Source: Staphylotrichum longicolle (taxonomy: Eukaryota; Ascomycota; Sordariomycetes; Sordariales; Chaetomiaceae). From it: a stretch of 64,000 nt of DNA. The stretch covers positions 1,116,001 through 1,180,000 of the forward strand of contig JAHCVI010000002.1 in the NCBI GenBank assembly GCA_019096155.1. The letters run 5' to 3'. The notes under the pieces are model-generated. The model was given only the letters and a program-made list of their open reading frames with translations. It was not told where the DNA came from and did not search any database. How positions within the stretch are numbered: the first letter of the stretch is position 1; each line of letters opens with the position of its first letter. Made by a program: the position numbers and the translations under genes. This document shows, one piece after another, positions 22,301-33,757 of this stretch.

Positions 22301-24894
22301 TTGGTGAGGAGTTTGAGTGTTACCGAGGGGGAGGAGGTGGTGGGTGCCGTGGCGGAGGATTTGGTAAGTTATTCTGCTCTTGTGTTGGCTGGGGTGTGAT
22401 GGTGATGCTAACGGGTGGTGTAGTTGGCATTGTTGTGGGAGAATGACGAGGTGAAGGCACTGATTATTGGGGCGCATGGGTTGCTGCCGATTCTGGAGAT
22501 TCTGGAGCCGTGTACGCTCAAGAGCCGGCAGCATATGATCTTGCAGCTGCTCAAGATTGTTAACGCGGTAGGTGGTGGATTATCCCTGAGTGCCGAGGGG
22601 AGAGTGTGTGAGCTGACAGACGCAGATCATACTCGACGATGTCGAGCTGCAGGAAAACCTGTGCTTCGTCGGCGGCATCCCGATCGTCACCAAGTTTGCT
22701 GCCAGGCAGTACTCGAACGAGATTCGGCTCGAGGCGGCAGCCTTTGTGCGGCAGGTGTACCAGACGTCTACGCTGACGTTGCAGATGTTTGTCAGCGCCG
22801 GTGGTCTCAACGTCTTGGTTGAGTTTCTTGATGAGGACTACGAGATGTCGCAGGATCTCGTCCTGATTGGAGTCAATGGCATCTGGAATGTCTTTGAGCT
22901 GCAGGGGCCGACGCCGAAAAACGACTTTTGCAGGATCTTTTCGCGCAGCAAGATCTTGGACCCGCTCGCAGCCATCCTGCACAAGGTCTTGGACGAGGAC
23001 CGAGATGAGCTGTCGGAGCTTGTGGAGGGCCGCATTGTCAACATCTTCTACCTGTTTTCACAGGCGGAGCCGTATGTCAAGGAGGCTGTTGCTGAGCGGC
23101 AGGTCCTCAAGAGTATGTGGACTCTGGAATGCGTTGGGATTGAAGCTGGCTAACTGGTTTGCAGCTGTCCTCAAGGATCTTCGACGAATGACACCTTCAC
23201 ACCAGATCACTATGCTCAAGTTCATCAAGAACATGTCCATGTGCTCGACGGTTCTCGACTCTTTGCACTCGGCGGATGCGATCGATTTCTTGATCGATGT
23301 CCTCAGCCTCTCGATGAAGAAGGGGCAGACCAACTTCCGGGAGATCTCTAACCAGGTATTGAATACCATGTTCAACCTCTGCCGTCTCAGCAAGGAGCGG
23401 CAAGAGTATGCGGCCAGCAACGGCATCATCCCGCTCCTGCTCAAGATCATGAAGACGGACCGGCCGCCCAAGGAGTTTGTGCTGCCGATCCTCTGCGACA
23501 TGGCCCATTCTGGGAGCAAGGGGAGGAGGTATCTGTGGCAGAACAACGGGTTGGACTTTTACGTGTCCCTCCTTGCGGATCAGTATTGGCAGGTCACGGC
23601 GCTTGACGCGATATTTGTGTGGCTGCAGGAGGAGACGGCAAAGGTGGAGGGTCACCTGCTCGATGGCAGTTTTACTGCGGCCATCATGTCCTGCTTCAAC
23701 CCTACCAAAGCGAACGCGTTCGACCCGAACCTCCTCGAGCCACTGCTCAAGGTTCTGCGGTTGAGTCCGGCGGTGGCGGCGTCGCTGGCCAAGGCGGAGA
23801 TGTACGCCGGCATCGCACAGAAGCTGAGCCACAAGAAGGCCGTCGTCCGTCTTAACCTCTTACGTCTGGTGCGCAACATCATGGACGGCTGCGAGGCCAA
23901 CAGCCTGCCCATGTCGGCGCTCAGCACGTCCGGCACCGGCCGCCAGCTGCGCATGCTGTTCGACGACATCCAGACACTGGCGGATAAGGACCCGGCAGTG
24001 CTGGTGCGCAACCTCGCCTCGGAACTCATCCGCAGCCACATCGACGTCGAACTCCAACACGACGCCATGGCCCTCAGCAGCCTCGGCCTCGGCGCCTCCA
24101 CGGGCCCGGGCTCCAACGCGGGCTCCGGCCCCCGCTCGCGCTCCGGCCCGCGCCGAAACACCAGCTACACCCCGCCGGGCCTTCACCTCAGCATGTCCAT
24201 GCCGCCCACCCCGACCCACGGCCACCGACTCACCCAGTCCTCCTCGGCCGCCTACATCGAAGTCGCCGCCACCCCGAAACGCTCCGCCCTCGGCCTCACC
24301 CAGGAACGCGACCCGTCCTTCTACCGCCCGCGCAGCCGCGACGGCGCCGGCAACAGCGGCATCCCGCCGCCGACAAACATCCCCCGCAGGGTCAGCGACA
24401 CGCCGCCCTCGGGCGAGCCGTCCGCCCGCCCGCCGTCGTCAAAGAGCCGCCTCCCGCGCACGTCGACGCAGTACGCCGCGGCGTCCCGGCCAAGCTTGAT
24501 GACGGCCGCGTCGGCGCCGATCGCCATGCTCTCGCCTGGACACCAACAACCACATTCTGGGCGTGGGCGCGCGGAGAGGAGTGAGTCGTTCAGCCATGCT
24601 GCCGCTGCGGCAGCAGCCGCTGGTGGTGGTCCGTACAGCAGCAGCTTCAAGGAGAACTACCAGGGGTATCTGAGCCAAGCAGGGCGGATCCGCTCCGGGT
24701 CGTCGGTCACGGTGGCGAGCGTGTCGAGCGCGGCCGGCGGCGGCGGCGGTGGCGGTGGTGGGGGGTCGCAGTACTCGGCCTCGCCGACGGGGAGTGTCGC
24801 GTCGGGCGCTGGTGCCGGTGCTGGTGTCGGTGCTGGTAGCGGGGGGCTGATGCCGCCTGTGGCGGGGTATGGCGTTGCGGGCGGAGGGATGTGA
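19319..24894 (+). CDS. sepH: SepH/Cdc7-type kinase of the septation initiation network
   Basis: Ser/Thr kinase of the Cdc15/Cdc7/SepH (MAP3K-like) family, about 1530-1545 aa, which triggers septum formation. Exons: 19319-19519, 19928-20062, 20124-20153, 20228-20292, 20346-20784, 20849-21173, 21223-21728, about 21842 (or 21793) to 22363, 22424-22567, 22626-23112 and 23165-24894. The start sits in GCCACCATGG. The kinase domain spans residues 68-325: glycine loop GKGAFGSVYK, catalytic Lys96, HRDIKGAN with Asp189, DFG at 207-209, GTPYWMAPE. A linker with DDDNWDNDF repeats follows, then a large armadillo-like region (about 770-1200) and a Ser/Pro/Gly-rich tail with poly-Gly. The exon 7/8 join is off by one base unless a non-obvious acceptor is used. 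Confidence 0.92.
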
Positions 24895-26059
24895 GCAATA
24901 GCGGAAGCGGCAAGAGGAGAGCCGGGCGCCGAGCTCGCAGTCGCAGCAGTCGGATTCGAGGTGGTCTTAGGAGGGTCACAGCAACAACAACCAGCAGGCC
25001 GTGTCGGGCAGAGGGGTGTCGGCGGCATCGGCAGCGGCGAGGGCTGGTGTGGCTGTGGCTGTGGCTGTTGGGCCGAGGGGGACTCCCGCTCTGGGCGCTG
25101 GGAGAGGGAGACGAGGGGGCGGGTTGGGTTGGAGAAGGTGTTGATGCATACTCCCTTGCTAGACGTTGATTACTGGTTTTTGGGGATGTAGATGGGGCGA
25201 GGATTGGGTTCCGCTGCCTGTATACATGTGCAGGTTATGCATTTTCTGGAGTCGGGGTGGTGGGGTGGTGGGTTTATTTCTGCTGGTTTTTTTTTTTTTT
25301 TTTTTCCCTTGGTTGACGCTTCTGCCTCACAAAGGGGGGGTTGGGAAGGGGGGTCTAAACATAAAACGGGAGGGTTTGTTGGGGGGAAAGGACTGGAGTC
25401 CTCAGGAAGGTGCTCTCCGGACAAGCACAGGGACCCGAGGCCGAGCCGGGCTTGGATTCGGATAGATATGAATTAACATATCGTGGTGTAAATGTTGCTG
25501 TTCCTCTTGATTTTGTTGTGCCAGCAAGGATTGGGTGAGTGACAATGTTTTGGGATGTTGGATGTACGTTGTTTTATCGACAGGTTGTCTAGGAACACTG
25601 ACTTGTCAACTTGAAAAAGAGCACAGATATGGATTTGAACGATGGGAGATGGAAGAAAATAGGTCGATGCAGTTGCCCTTTGTCTCTTCCCATAAGCCAC
25701 TTTCCCACAATGCAGTTGCTCACACCTTGAACATTTGAGTTGCAGCGACCAATCAACGGCGGTGATTTCACGTTTTATTGCCGAGCTTGGTTAGGTCAAT
25801 TGTTCAGACCACCACTGCGGGGAGGTGGCTGTGCCGCTTGCGCGGCCTCAACATGCCATGCTCCAGGCATCAGCCAATCTGGCATTTCGTCGCCGGTCAT
25901 CGTTTGTGTGCGCAGGCGAATCGAGTCTCTCACCTTTTCAGTTTGTCGAAGTCCATCCAGAGTCACCCGCCCAGTCTCACTCGCATTATCTATCAGTTGT
26001 TTGCCAAGGGTTTGGGAACCTGGAACTGAGTTGTGTCTTTATAACTTGGAATTGCCACC
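24895..26059. other. Intergenic region, 3' UTR and spacer
   Basis: No supported gene. G-rich sequence to about 25470 with a T-run near 25290-25306, then AT-richer spacer. Small open frames on both strands have no recognisable features. Positions 25930-26059 should contain the core promoter of the membrane protein gene. Confidence 0.5.
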
Positions 26060-27034
26060 ATGACGCGGACGGTTGTGTACAGCGCGGCGCTGGTCGCCTT
26101 GGTTGCGGGTGAGTTGAAGCTCTTCATTATCTTTCAAATGCAATTGGGGTGGTGTTGGTGGGTTTTTTTTTCGAACGGTGTGCCGAAGATGGCGACCTTT
26201 ACCAGTGGTAAAAGGGACTTCATATCTTCTCAATGCTCTGGTGAGGTGCGACCTGAAGCAATCATACGCACATCATGGCTTCAGCTCTTTCTCTCTTTAC
26301 TCTTCTATGTTGCAATTGTTTCTTTTCTATAGCATATCATTTGCCTATAGTGCTCTCTTTTATTTTTTCAACATCTCAACTTGCCTGCTCTCGCCTCATG
26401 AAACTCCAACGCTAACCCCCACGCCCCAGCAACCGCCATGACCATCACCTCCATCATCTCCCCCAGATGGGTCTCCTACACCGTCTCCTCCCCCTCGGGC
26501 GGCACGGTAACCGATACTATTGGCCTCCACCGCCGCTGCACCTACTCTCCCACAGGGACGTGCTCCCCCTTCCCCGAGGAAGCGCGCTGTGACGGCGACG
26601 GCCGCTCCTTCTGCTCCATGTGGCGCACCACCGGGTTCCTGATGAATTTCGCCACAATCGTCGAGCTGGCTGCTGTTGTTGGGGTTCTCATCATCGTGGG
26701 GGGTGGCAAGGTGAAGAGGCAGGGCGGATGGAAGATCTTGGGGGGCCTTCTGGGGGCGGTGGCAGCGGCTGAGTTTGTGGGGATGGCCATTGTGGTGAGT
26801 GTTGCTCCAGCCGACCTACAGATCAAACATGCTGGGACTGACAAAGGGAAGGCATATCTTTTTGACCATGATGACATGTTTCTGGTGCCTGGCTATCGGC
26901 TGGACTCGTCGTGGTATCTGTGCACGATCAGTGCGGGTGTGGCACTGCTGACGGGGGCTGGGCTGGCCATTTCAGCGTTTGTCCTGCCGCCGGAAGATGG
27001 GTATGAGCTGTTGGGTGATTCCAACGGGGTATGA
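26060..27034 (+). CDS. Small four-pass membrane protein, claudin/SUR7-like topology
   Basis: Three exons, 26060-26108, 26430-26794 and 26852-27034, give 198 aa. The first intron is long (321 nt). The start context is CCACCATGAC. An N-terminal membrane segment (TVVYSAALVALVAATA) is followed by an extracellular-type loop with Cys residues (RRCTYSPTGTCSP, EEARCDGD). Three more hydrophobic segments follow: FATIVELAAVVGVLIIV, LGGLLGAVAAAEFVGMAIV and TISAGVALLTGAGLAISAFV. The topology and Cys-bearing first loop recall fungal claudin-like and SUR7-type proteins, but I see no diagnostic motif. The 57-nt second intron has a strong GTGAGT donor and ACTGAC branch site but is in frame without a stop. Retention would give 217 aa. 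Confidence 0.75.
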
Positions 27035-27935
27035 TGTTGTTCTTCACATGGTTGTGAACTTTGTTTCATTTCTTTGGTACTAGGCCGGATATCTGTTTGA
27101 TGGTCGGCGTTTCGGCGGTTGTATGGGTTTACGTTTGACATCGAGATGTGGCTGAGGCTGAGCCACGGATCATTTGACAAGAACATGCATGGAATAAATA
27201 ATGTTAATCTTTCCAGAGTACCTAACCCGACTCGAAGTCGCAAGCATCGCACATTTTCTTTGAGGGGAACTCGTGGCAGGCAGCAGAAGCTGCTTTTCCG
27301 CACGGCACCCAATGGGACTCTCGGCGATCCCAGGCCATGATTTCATTTATTGCTTCCCCATCGGCATCACATGGCAGCATCAGGACACTAGTATCCGGCA
27401 TCTTGGGAACAGTCGCCCCTCTTGCCTGATTGCAGTGCCAACTCCTGAATGCCAAGTTCCGTACGGGAGGTTGGCTTAGGTAACACGAGTATTCATCTCG
27501 GGCTGACACTAGTATTGACGAGCCACACCTGTGGCGCCCTGCGTCCGCCTGAGCCGCCCACCAATGGGTGGGGAGTTGCTGGCTCAACCAGGGGTTGATT
27601 GTCCAGTCAAATTTTGTCAACAAACCGGCAATTGGTCCCTGCATCTGTGCCTGCAACCCACGCGCACGATTCGATCGACAGCAGGGTGCAGCCGTCCTGT
27701 GCGACGGCGCTTCTTTCTCTTTTTGTCCACACTCCTTTTTCTGCCTCACCGCCCAGAAATCAGCCCCAGGCGTTTGGTCGTCAAGGCTGTCCCGGGCACG
27801 CCTGTCATTCATTACACGAATACTAGTATCGCCCTGGAAAGCGTTCCTGCGAAAGCAGCCACGCCCCTGGATCTCCCCCCTGAAAAAAATACCAAGTATA
27901 AAGATTGCGCCCGCGTCGCGTCCAACTTGGTCAAG
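27035..27935. other. Promoter region of ERG4
   Basis: No gene is supported. The motif ACTAGTAT occurs three times (near 27388, 27510 and 27824). A TATAAA lies at 27898-27903, about 35 bp before the ERG4 start codon, in a pyrimidine-rich context. Confidence 0.45.
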
Positions 27936-29825
27936 ATGTCGAGCAGATATTCACTGCGGCAGACGCCGAGGTCAGTTCAGCACTCCTTTCTCCCATGTGT
28001 ATCATATTTTCTTTGCTTGCCCTCTGATCTGTTTACTTGCGCCGTGTTGTGTCGCTCAACTGCTGTGTCTTTCCGCCACCTGGCCTCTGGATGTGCTAAC
28101 CGAGCACAGGAAAAAGGAGCTCTTTGATGGCATGGTAGAGACTCCGGCCCGTCGCAACCTCCGTCGCAAGTCCCCGTTCCCGACCGATTCCGACGCCGAG
28201 TCCACATCCGCCTCCGAAGTCATGGAGAGCCGGTCCCTGCGCCAGCGCGGCGCGCCCAAGTTCACCGAGCACATCGAGGAGGTGACCCCCCCTGAGTCGC
28301 CCGTCGACAGCGATGCTGGCCCGCAGGCCAAGATCGCATCCCCCAAGGCCAATGGCGCGGCCAACGGCAAGCACCACAAGAGCGAGGACAAGGTCGTCGA
28401 TGGCTGGCGGCCCGGCATGGACCCCAAGGTCGACCTCTCGGGCGAGTACGAGTTCGGCGGGCCGTGGTTCGTCTCGCTCATGATGGTCGGCTTCCCCGTG
28501 CTCATGTGGTACATGTGGATCGGCGCCACCTACTACGACGGCCTCTTCCCCACCCCCGCCGCCGGCCAGTCCCTCGGCGACTTCGCCAAGCACCTCGTCA
28601 ACCTCGTCTACACGGGCGCCTTCCCGCACGCCAAGGCCTGGCTCATCTACTGGACCTTCTTCATCGTCGAGGGCGCCATGTACTGCCTGATGCCCGGCGT
28701 CTGGGCCTGGGGCAAGCCGCTCGCCCACGAGGGCGGCAAGCAGCTCAAGTACTACTGCTCCGCCTACACGTCCTTCTACACCACCATCGCCCTGGTCGGC
28801 GCCCTGCACTTCTCGGGCCTCTTCCCGCTGTACACCATCATCGACGAGTTCGGCCCGCTGCTCACCGTCTCCATCCTGTCGGGCTGGCTCGTCGCCATCG
28901 TCGCCTACGTCTCGGCCCTCGCGCGCGGCGCCCAGCACCGCATGTCGGGCAACCACGTCTACGACTTCTTCATGGGCGCCGAGCTGAACCCGCGCATGTT
29001 CGGCGTGCTCGACTTCAAGATGTTCTTCGAGGTGCGCATGCCGTGGTACATCCTGTTCCTCCTGTCGTGCGGCGCGGCCGCCCGCCAGTGGGAGCGCTAC
29101 GGCTACGTCTCGGGCGAGGTCGGCTTCCTCGTGCTCGCGCACTTTCTCTACGCCAACGCCACCTCCAAGGGCGAGGAGCTCATCGTCACCACCTGGGACA
29201 TGTACTACGAGAAGTGGGGCTTCATGCTCATCTTCTGGAACCTGTCGGGCGTGCCCCTCTCCTACTGCCACTGCACCATCTACCTGGCCAACCACGCGCC
29301 CGAGACGTACCGCTGGAACCGCGCGGCCCTCGCCGCCCTCTACGTCAGCTACCTCTTCTTCTACTGGGTCTGGGACAGCTGCAACAGCCAAAAGAACCGC
29401 TTCCGCGCCATGGAGAAGGGCAAGCTCATCAAGCGCAACACGTTCCCGCAGCTGCCGTGGCAGACCATCCACAACCCCAAGACCATCGAGACGGGGCTGG
29501 GCGACAAGATCCTCGCCGACGGCTGGTACGGCCTGGCCCGCAAGGTGCACTACACGTGCGACGTCTTCTTCGCCACCTCGTGGGGCCTAATCACGGGCTT
29601 CAACAGCCCCTTCCCCTGGTTCTACCCGGTCTTCTTCGTCACCATGATTGCGCACCGCGCGTGGCGCGACATCACGCGCTGCCGCGAGAAGTATGGCGAC
29701 GCGTGGCTCGAGTATGAGAAGCAGGTGCCGTACCTGTTCATTCCGGTAAGTTTCTGTTTGGCTCTGCCGCTTCTAATCTCAGAGATAGAAATGTTGGCTA
29801 ACATATGTTGCAGTACGTCATCTAA
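27936..29825 (+). CDS. ERG4: Delta(24(24(1)))-sterol reductase
   Basis: Final enzyme of ergosterol synthesis: NADPH-dependent reduction of the C24(28) bond in the ER membrane. Exons 27936-27970, 28110-29745 and 29814-29825 give 560 aa. The first exon encodes MSSRYSLRQTPR and joins KKELFDGMVETPARRN. The last exon contributes only YVI after LFIP, matching the usual LFIPYVI end. Many membrane helices cover residues about 120-470. The C-terminal signature of the ERG4/ERG24 family is clear: LADGWYGLARKVHYTCD, SPFPWFYPVFF, HRAWRDITRCREKYG and WLEYEKQVPY. The length fits fungal ERG4, whose N terminus is more variable and here acidic. Regulation cannot be read directly; see the ACTAGTAT repeats upstream. 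Confidence 0.95.
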
Positions 29826-30451
29826 GCTGTCGCGCTCTGTCGCCGGAGGCGTATACTTTGGACCATGGCAATGAAGGAGCCATGGCAAGGGGAGGATTGT
29901 TGTGTGGAGGAAAATGCTCGAACCAGAGGGCAGGTTTGGAATTGCCACGTCGATGAATGAGAGGTGATGACTGAATGGATGGGATGCGTGGGGAGGGGGT
30001 CAAAAAGGGGGCACACATGTTTGGACCTGGTCATGCTTGGTCTTGGTTGAGACGGGGGGTGATGATACACTGCGAGTTGTTGGGTTTTCTAAACTTCATT
30101 TGATACCGAACGTTTTAAATAATTGTAATCCTTCAAATCTGTCTCGGAGCATGTTTGCCAGACTTGAGCAGCGGCTGCCTATGTTCACTGTCGGTAATAG
30201 TCGATATGAACTATGGACATGAGTCCTCTGCAACTAGAGGCATACACAGACTGGCAGGTCATCAAGAATTAGACCAGAGATGAAGCAGTAACGATTCCAG
30301 AAGCAGAAAGGATGTCCCATTCTTCCGAAGAAAGAAAGGAGAGAGCAGGAGAACGTAAAGTAGGAAAAAGAAAAAAAAAGAATACAAAGTCGAGAAGCCA
30401 AAAGGAAGGAAAAAAGAGAAAAAGATATGATCCAATCGTGGACGGGAATTG
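29826..30451. other. ERG4 3' UTR and tRNA downstream flank
   Basis: No gene. A/G-rich sequence at 30330-30425 gives T-runs on the minus strand. The T5 run about 30 nt beyond the tRNA 3' end (30419-30423) can serve as the RNA polymerase III terminator. Confidence 0.5.
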
Positions 30452-30535
30452 AGCCCGACGTGGGGGTCGAACCCACAACCTTGAGATGGAGAACTGAATA
30501 AGAGTCTCACGCTCTACCGATTGAGCTAGCCGGGC
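30452..30535 (-). tRNA. tRNA-Lys (CUU) with 11-nt intron
   Basis: The minus strand folds into a full cloverleaf. Acceptor stem GCCCGGC pairs with GTCGGGC, D stem is GCTC/GAGC, anticodon stem is TGAGA/TCTCA, and the T arm is GTGGG-TTCGACC-CCCAC. The anticodon loop is C-T-CTT-A followed by an 11-nt insertion (TTCAGTTCTCC) and then A. This is the canonical intron position one base 3' of the anticodon. Removing it leaves a 73-nt tRNA including the discriminator base. CTT specifies Lys, and the body matches eukaryotic tRNA-Lys(CUU). Internal A-box and B-box promoters are intact. Confidence 0.95.
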
Positions 30536-31227
30536 GAGGCTAATTCGTGGTGTGTTTGTTGAGTCCCGGGGGACGGGGGCAGAGATTTTCTGGTGTGGTG
30601 GAGTGTGGAACTCGAATCGTCGTGTTTCGGGCCCCCGTCCGGAGATGGACGGGACCCTCCACTTACTGAGGTGTCGTGTTGTGGGGCGGGCGGCTCGGCG
30701 CGTGGGAAACCCGGCACGGAGGGAGCGACTCGGCTGAACAGGGGGGCGGCTCCGTGGGTATGGAGTTTGACAGGAAGCCTTTGGGAGTGGTGGTACGAGG
30801 GTGTGCTGACGGGCGGCATATTGCGGATGAGCGTGTTGGTAGATCCGCGTCAGCTGGCAAAGCAAATCACCTTGGGAAACCATGCAGCAGCACCATTGCC
30901 AACTTAGACTACAATCTTGCCCATCATCCGTCTATGATGAGAAACCCGAGACCCCGAGCGATGAGCAACCATAATGTGACAATAGTACATGTACGTCCCG
31001 CGAAACCATTAACCAACCCTACCCGAGATGCGCCGCTTGCTCAACCCCATGACTGACCCGTCCCCTCGCCCCCTTGCCAACCCCAACATCAACCCCTGTT
31101 GTGCGCATTGATATGCAAAGGCATACAAACGCAGTTTGTGTTGTAGATAATACACCGACAGTTTGGGTTGCGGATAGTTACAGCTTGTCCACCCATACTT
31201 GCCGGTGCGGGTTCCGAGGTTCACTCA
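30536..31227. other. Intergenic region, no gene seen
   Basis: It contains the tRNA upstream flank and the probable 3' UTR of the V-ATPase gene. The short open frames are without recognisable features. Confidence 0.5.
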
Positions 31228-32149
31228 TCAGCATGAGACGTTGAGCATAGCCTTGGAGTTCATGAGCAGCGCAACGATCAAACCGTAGAGACCTAAACAT
31301 TGTTAGCGCAAAAAGCGCATCCGAGGGTCATGCGACGGGACCACAACTTACCCAAGACTTCGGCGAAAATGAGAATCAGAATCATGCCGACGAAGAGCCT
31401 TGGTTGCTGTGCAGTACCACGGACACCAGCGTCACCGACGATGCCGATCGCAAAACCGGCAGCCATACCCGCAAGACCGACCGCAAGACCAGCACCAAGC
31501 TGGATGAAGCCGGTGTAGAGGGCGTAGCCGTCTTGTTTGAGGGCGTCCGAGATCAGGACGGAAACGACGAGACCGTAGATACCGATGATACCAGCCATAA
31601 TGACGGGGACGATGTCTGGAGCGACCTGTCAGTAACCCCGCCTGCTATACATCCCATCATTATCCAGCCACAGTAGACGCACTCTTGACGATAAGATCAG
31701 GCCGGAGAACACCCATGGCGGCGATGCCGACACCCGACTTGGCTGTGCCGTAAGAGGCGCCAAGGCAGGTGAAGACGATGGCTGCGGTGCAGCCCATGGC
31801 ACCAAAGAAGGGCTGTTGCGAGGTCAGCACGAGGACTTTGTGTTGCGCCTATTCCGAAATCGAGACGACGTGGGATCCCGAGTCGGTCACGGCCGCCGAC
31901 GAACCGATGGGGTCAACGGGCGTCACGGGGTGGAGAAGGTACTGACCGCGTACACGGGGCTGCAAAGACGGCATTGTTAGCATGTATCCATGAGTCCAGA
32001 GTCGAAGCGCATGAGATATGGTATTGCGCTGCTTCCCAATGAGGGACCAGGGGCTGATTGAGTTGAGTGTTGGGAGTTTGGGGGGGAGCTCGGCGCGGTT
32101 GAGGGGAAGACGGCAGCGCTTGACGAGCGGCTTACCATAAGTCGGACAT
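31228..32149 (-). CDS. VMA3: V-type H+-ATPase 16-kDa proteolipid subunit c
   Basis: Forms the proton-carrying ring of the vacuolar ATPase. Five minus-strand exons: 32149-32136 (14 nt), 31959-31947 (13 nt), 31812-31683, 31615-31352 and 31292-31228, giving 161 aa, the usual length of fungal subunit c. Splicing gives MSDLCPVYAPFFGAMGC, with the first nine residues from two tiny exons. Four transmembrane helices follow. GTAQQPRLFVGMILILIFAE in helix 4 carries the essential proton-binding Glu, and the protein ends LYGLIVALLMNSKAMLNVSC. All introns are GT-AG and phases match. It shares a 503-bp divergent promoter with SNU13. Confidence 0.97.
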
Positions 32150-32652
32150 GTTGAAAGCTTGAGCGCGGAGCTGCAGCGGCGATTGAAAATGAGAGGAATG
32201 GGGGTCTCGAGGGCGATGGCGTTGGTTGCGCGATGGAGCGGTGTGCGAGAGGTCGATAGCTCGGATCTCGTGTGGATGTTCGATGATGGGTTGACAGTTC
32301 GAGGTTGGCTCGGCGAGGTGTTTCCAGGTTGCAGGTTGGTTGGCTGCTGTGCCTTGACTTTGGGGCAGAGCTTTGCTCGGCGGCACCCCGGCACACCCTC
32401 AGCCACCTGCAATTAGGTAATCCGGACGCCGGTCGAACCTAAGCCCATTCTGCCATGTCTGACCGCCCAAAGATTGCATTGGAAGAACCGCTTTTTCCTG
32501 GCGAGGCTGGAACAATTCTTTTCTGTCCCTCGCGATCGCATTTTCCCACGGCATCCCACACAACACCAGGGCGAGCAACCGCAGTGAACCCTGGCGACAA
32601 GACAACCTCGGAACCTCTCGTCATTCTTACCATCAGCCCAACCGACGCCGCA
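32150..32652. other. Divergent promoter VMA3/SNU13
   Basis: 503 bp between two start codons pointing outward. An open frame running into SNU13 from 32455 would add about 66 residues, but the added part is low in conservation-type features. I read it as 5' UTR. Confidence 0.55.
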
Positions 32653-33159
32653 ATGTCTGCCGCTCAGAACGAGTCCGCCGCTTGGCCCAAGGCCGAGGAC
32701 CCCGCGCTGGTCCAAGAGCTCCTTGACTGCGTGCAGCAGGCCAGCCACTACCGCCAGCTGAAGAAGGGTGCCGTAAGTCGGACCACATCATACTTTATGG
32801 GGCCCAAAACATTTGGCTAACCGGGACCATAGAACGAGGCCACCAAGTCCATCAACCGCGGCACCAGCGAACTTGTCATCCTCGCCGCCGACACCCAGCC
32901 GCTGAGCATCGTGCTCCACATCCCGCTCATCAGCGAGGAGAAGAACGTGCCCTACGTGGTACGTGTTACCGGGGTTTGAGAACTGGCAGAGACTTGAAGC
33001 TAACAACGTCAATAGTACGTCCCCAGCAAGGTTGCCCTCGGCCGTGCCTGCGGTGTGTCGCGCGCCGTCATTGCCGTCTCCCTGACTCCGAACGAGGCTT
33101 CGGACCTTAACTCGAAGATCCGCGCCCTGCGTGACAAGGTCGAGCGCCTGGCCATGTAA
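32653..33159 (+). CDS. SNU13: U3/U4 snRNP protein Snu13 (15.5K, L7Ae family)
   Basis: Binds kink-turns in U4 snRNA and box C/D snoRNAs, and so serves both the spliceosome and rRNA processing in the nucleus and nucleolus. Exons 32653-32772, 32833-32958 and 33016-33159 give 129 aa, close to the family length. The start MSAAQNESAAWPKAE is the ATG nearest the conserved part. The L7Ae fold is shown by ATKSINRGTSELVILAADT, HIPLISEEKNVPYVYVPSK and ALGRACGVSRAVIAVS. RGTSE and the Cys-Gly-Val loop correspond to the RNA-contacting parts. Both introns (60 and 57 nt) keep phase 0. Confidence 0.96.
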
Positions 33160-33757
33160 AGAGACACATTGTTGAGAGACAAAAGGGTTGTGGAGGTTCG
33201 TGATGGAATCTGGGATACGGGCATTGCCAGGACGGTGACACGGCTGTGCATGTCCTTTTCCAGGTTGGGCTGTAGGGCAGCTTTTGGTTGATGCCGAATG
33301 TCTGCTGTCTGTAGTCCAGCGGAGAAATCCCAGCCAGAGAGTATAGACTTGGGTTTGTTTCCGATTTCCAGTCCAGGGTTGGGGTATTGCGGTGCCTCCC
33401 GGTTCCTCGGTTTCGATTCGACATCAGACGTGAGGGCCCTGCAAGATGACGCCTGGGCTGCGGGATGGGTCGGTACCCCACATTCCCAGACATCATCGGT
33501 GCCAGAGTCAGGTCGCAAAGACGATCGCCCAGGTCAAGGCCGGGCAGTGGTGGCCCGCAGCCAAACACTCACTCGGCCATATTCTCTAGGACTCATTTGA
33601 ACTCGCAGCGCTGTTCTTGGCCATATTCCTTCTCCCTCATCTCCAATAATAGTACAGGTCTACAAACCACACCATACTCAGCGCACTAAAGCGTCATCCC
33701 TACCAGTGATACACTTCCCGGGCATGGTCTTGTAGACCGAATTCACCAACAAAAACC
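33160..33757. other. Intergenic region between SNU13 and the SAC phosphatase gene
   Basis: No gene seen. It includes the SNU13 3' UTR and the promoter of the SAC-domain gene. Confidence 0.5.

Noticed and set aside
28096..29550. 484-codon minus and 417-codon plus frames over ERG4
   Set aside because: Other-frame shadows caused by high GC at third codon positions in ERG4, whose own frame encodes the full sterol reductase signature.
32455..32652. N-terminal extension of SNU13
   Set aside because: It would make the protein 66 residues longer than the family. The conserved start is at 32653.
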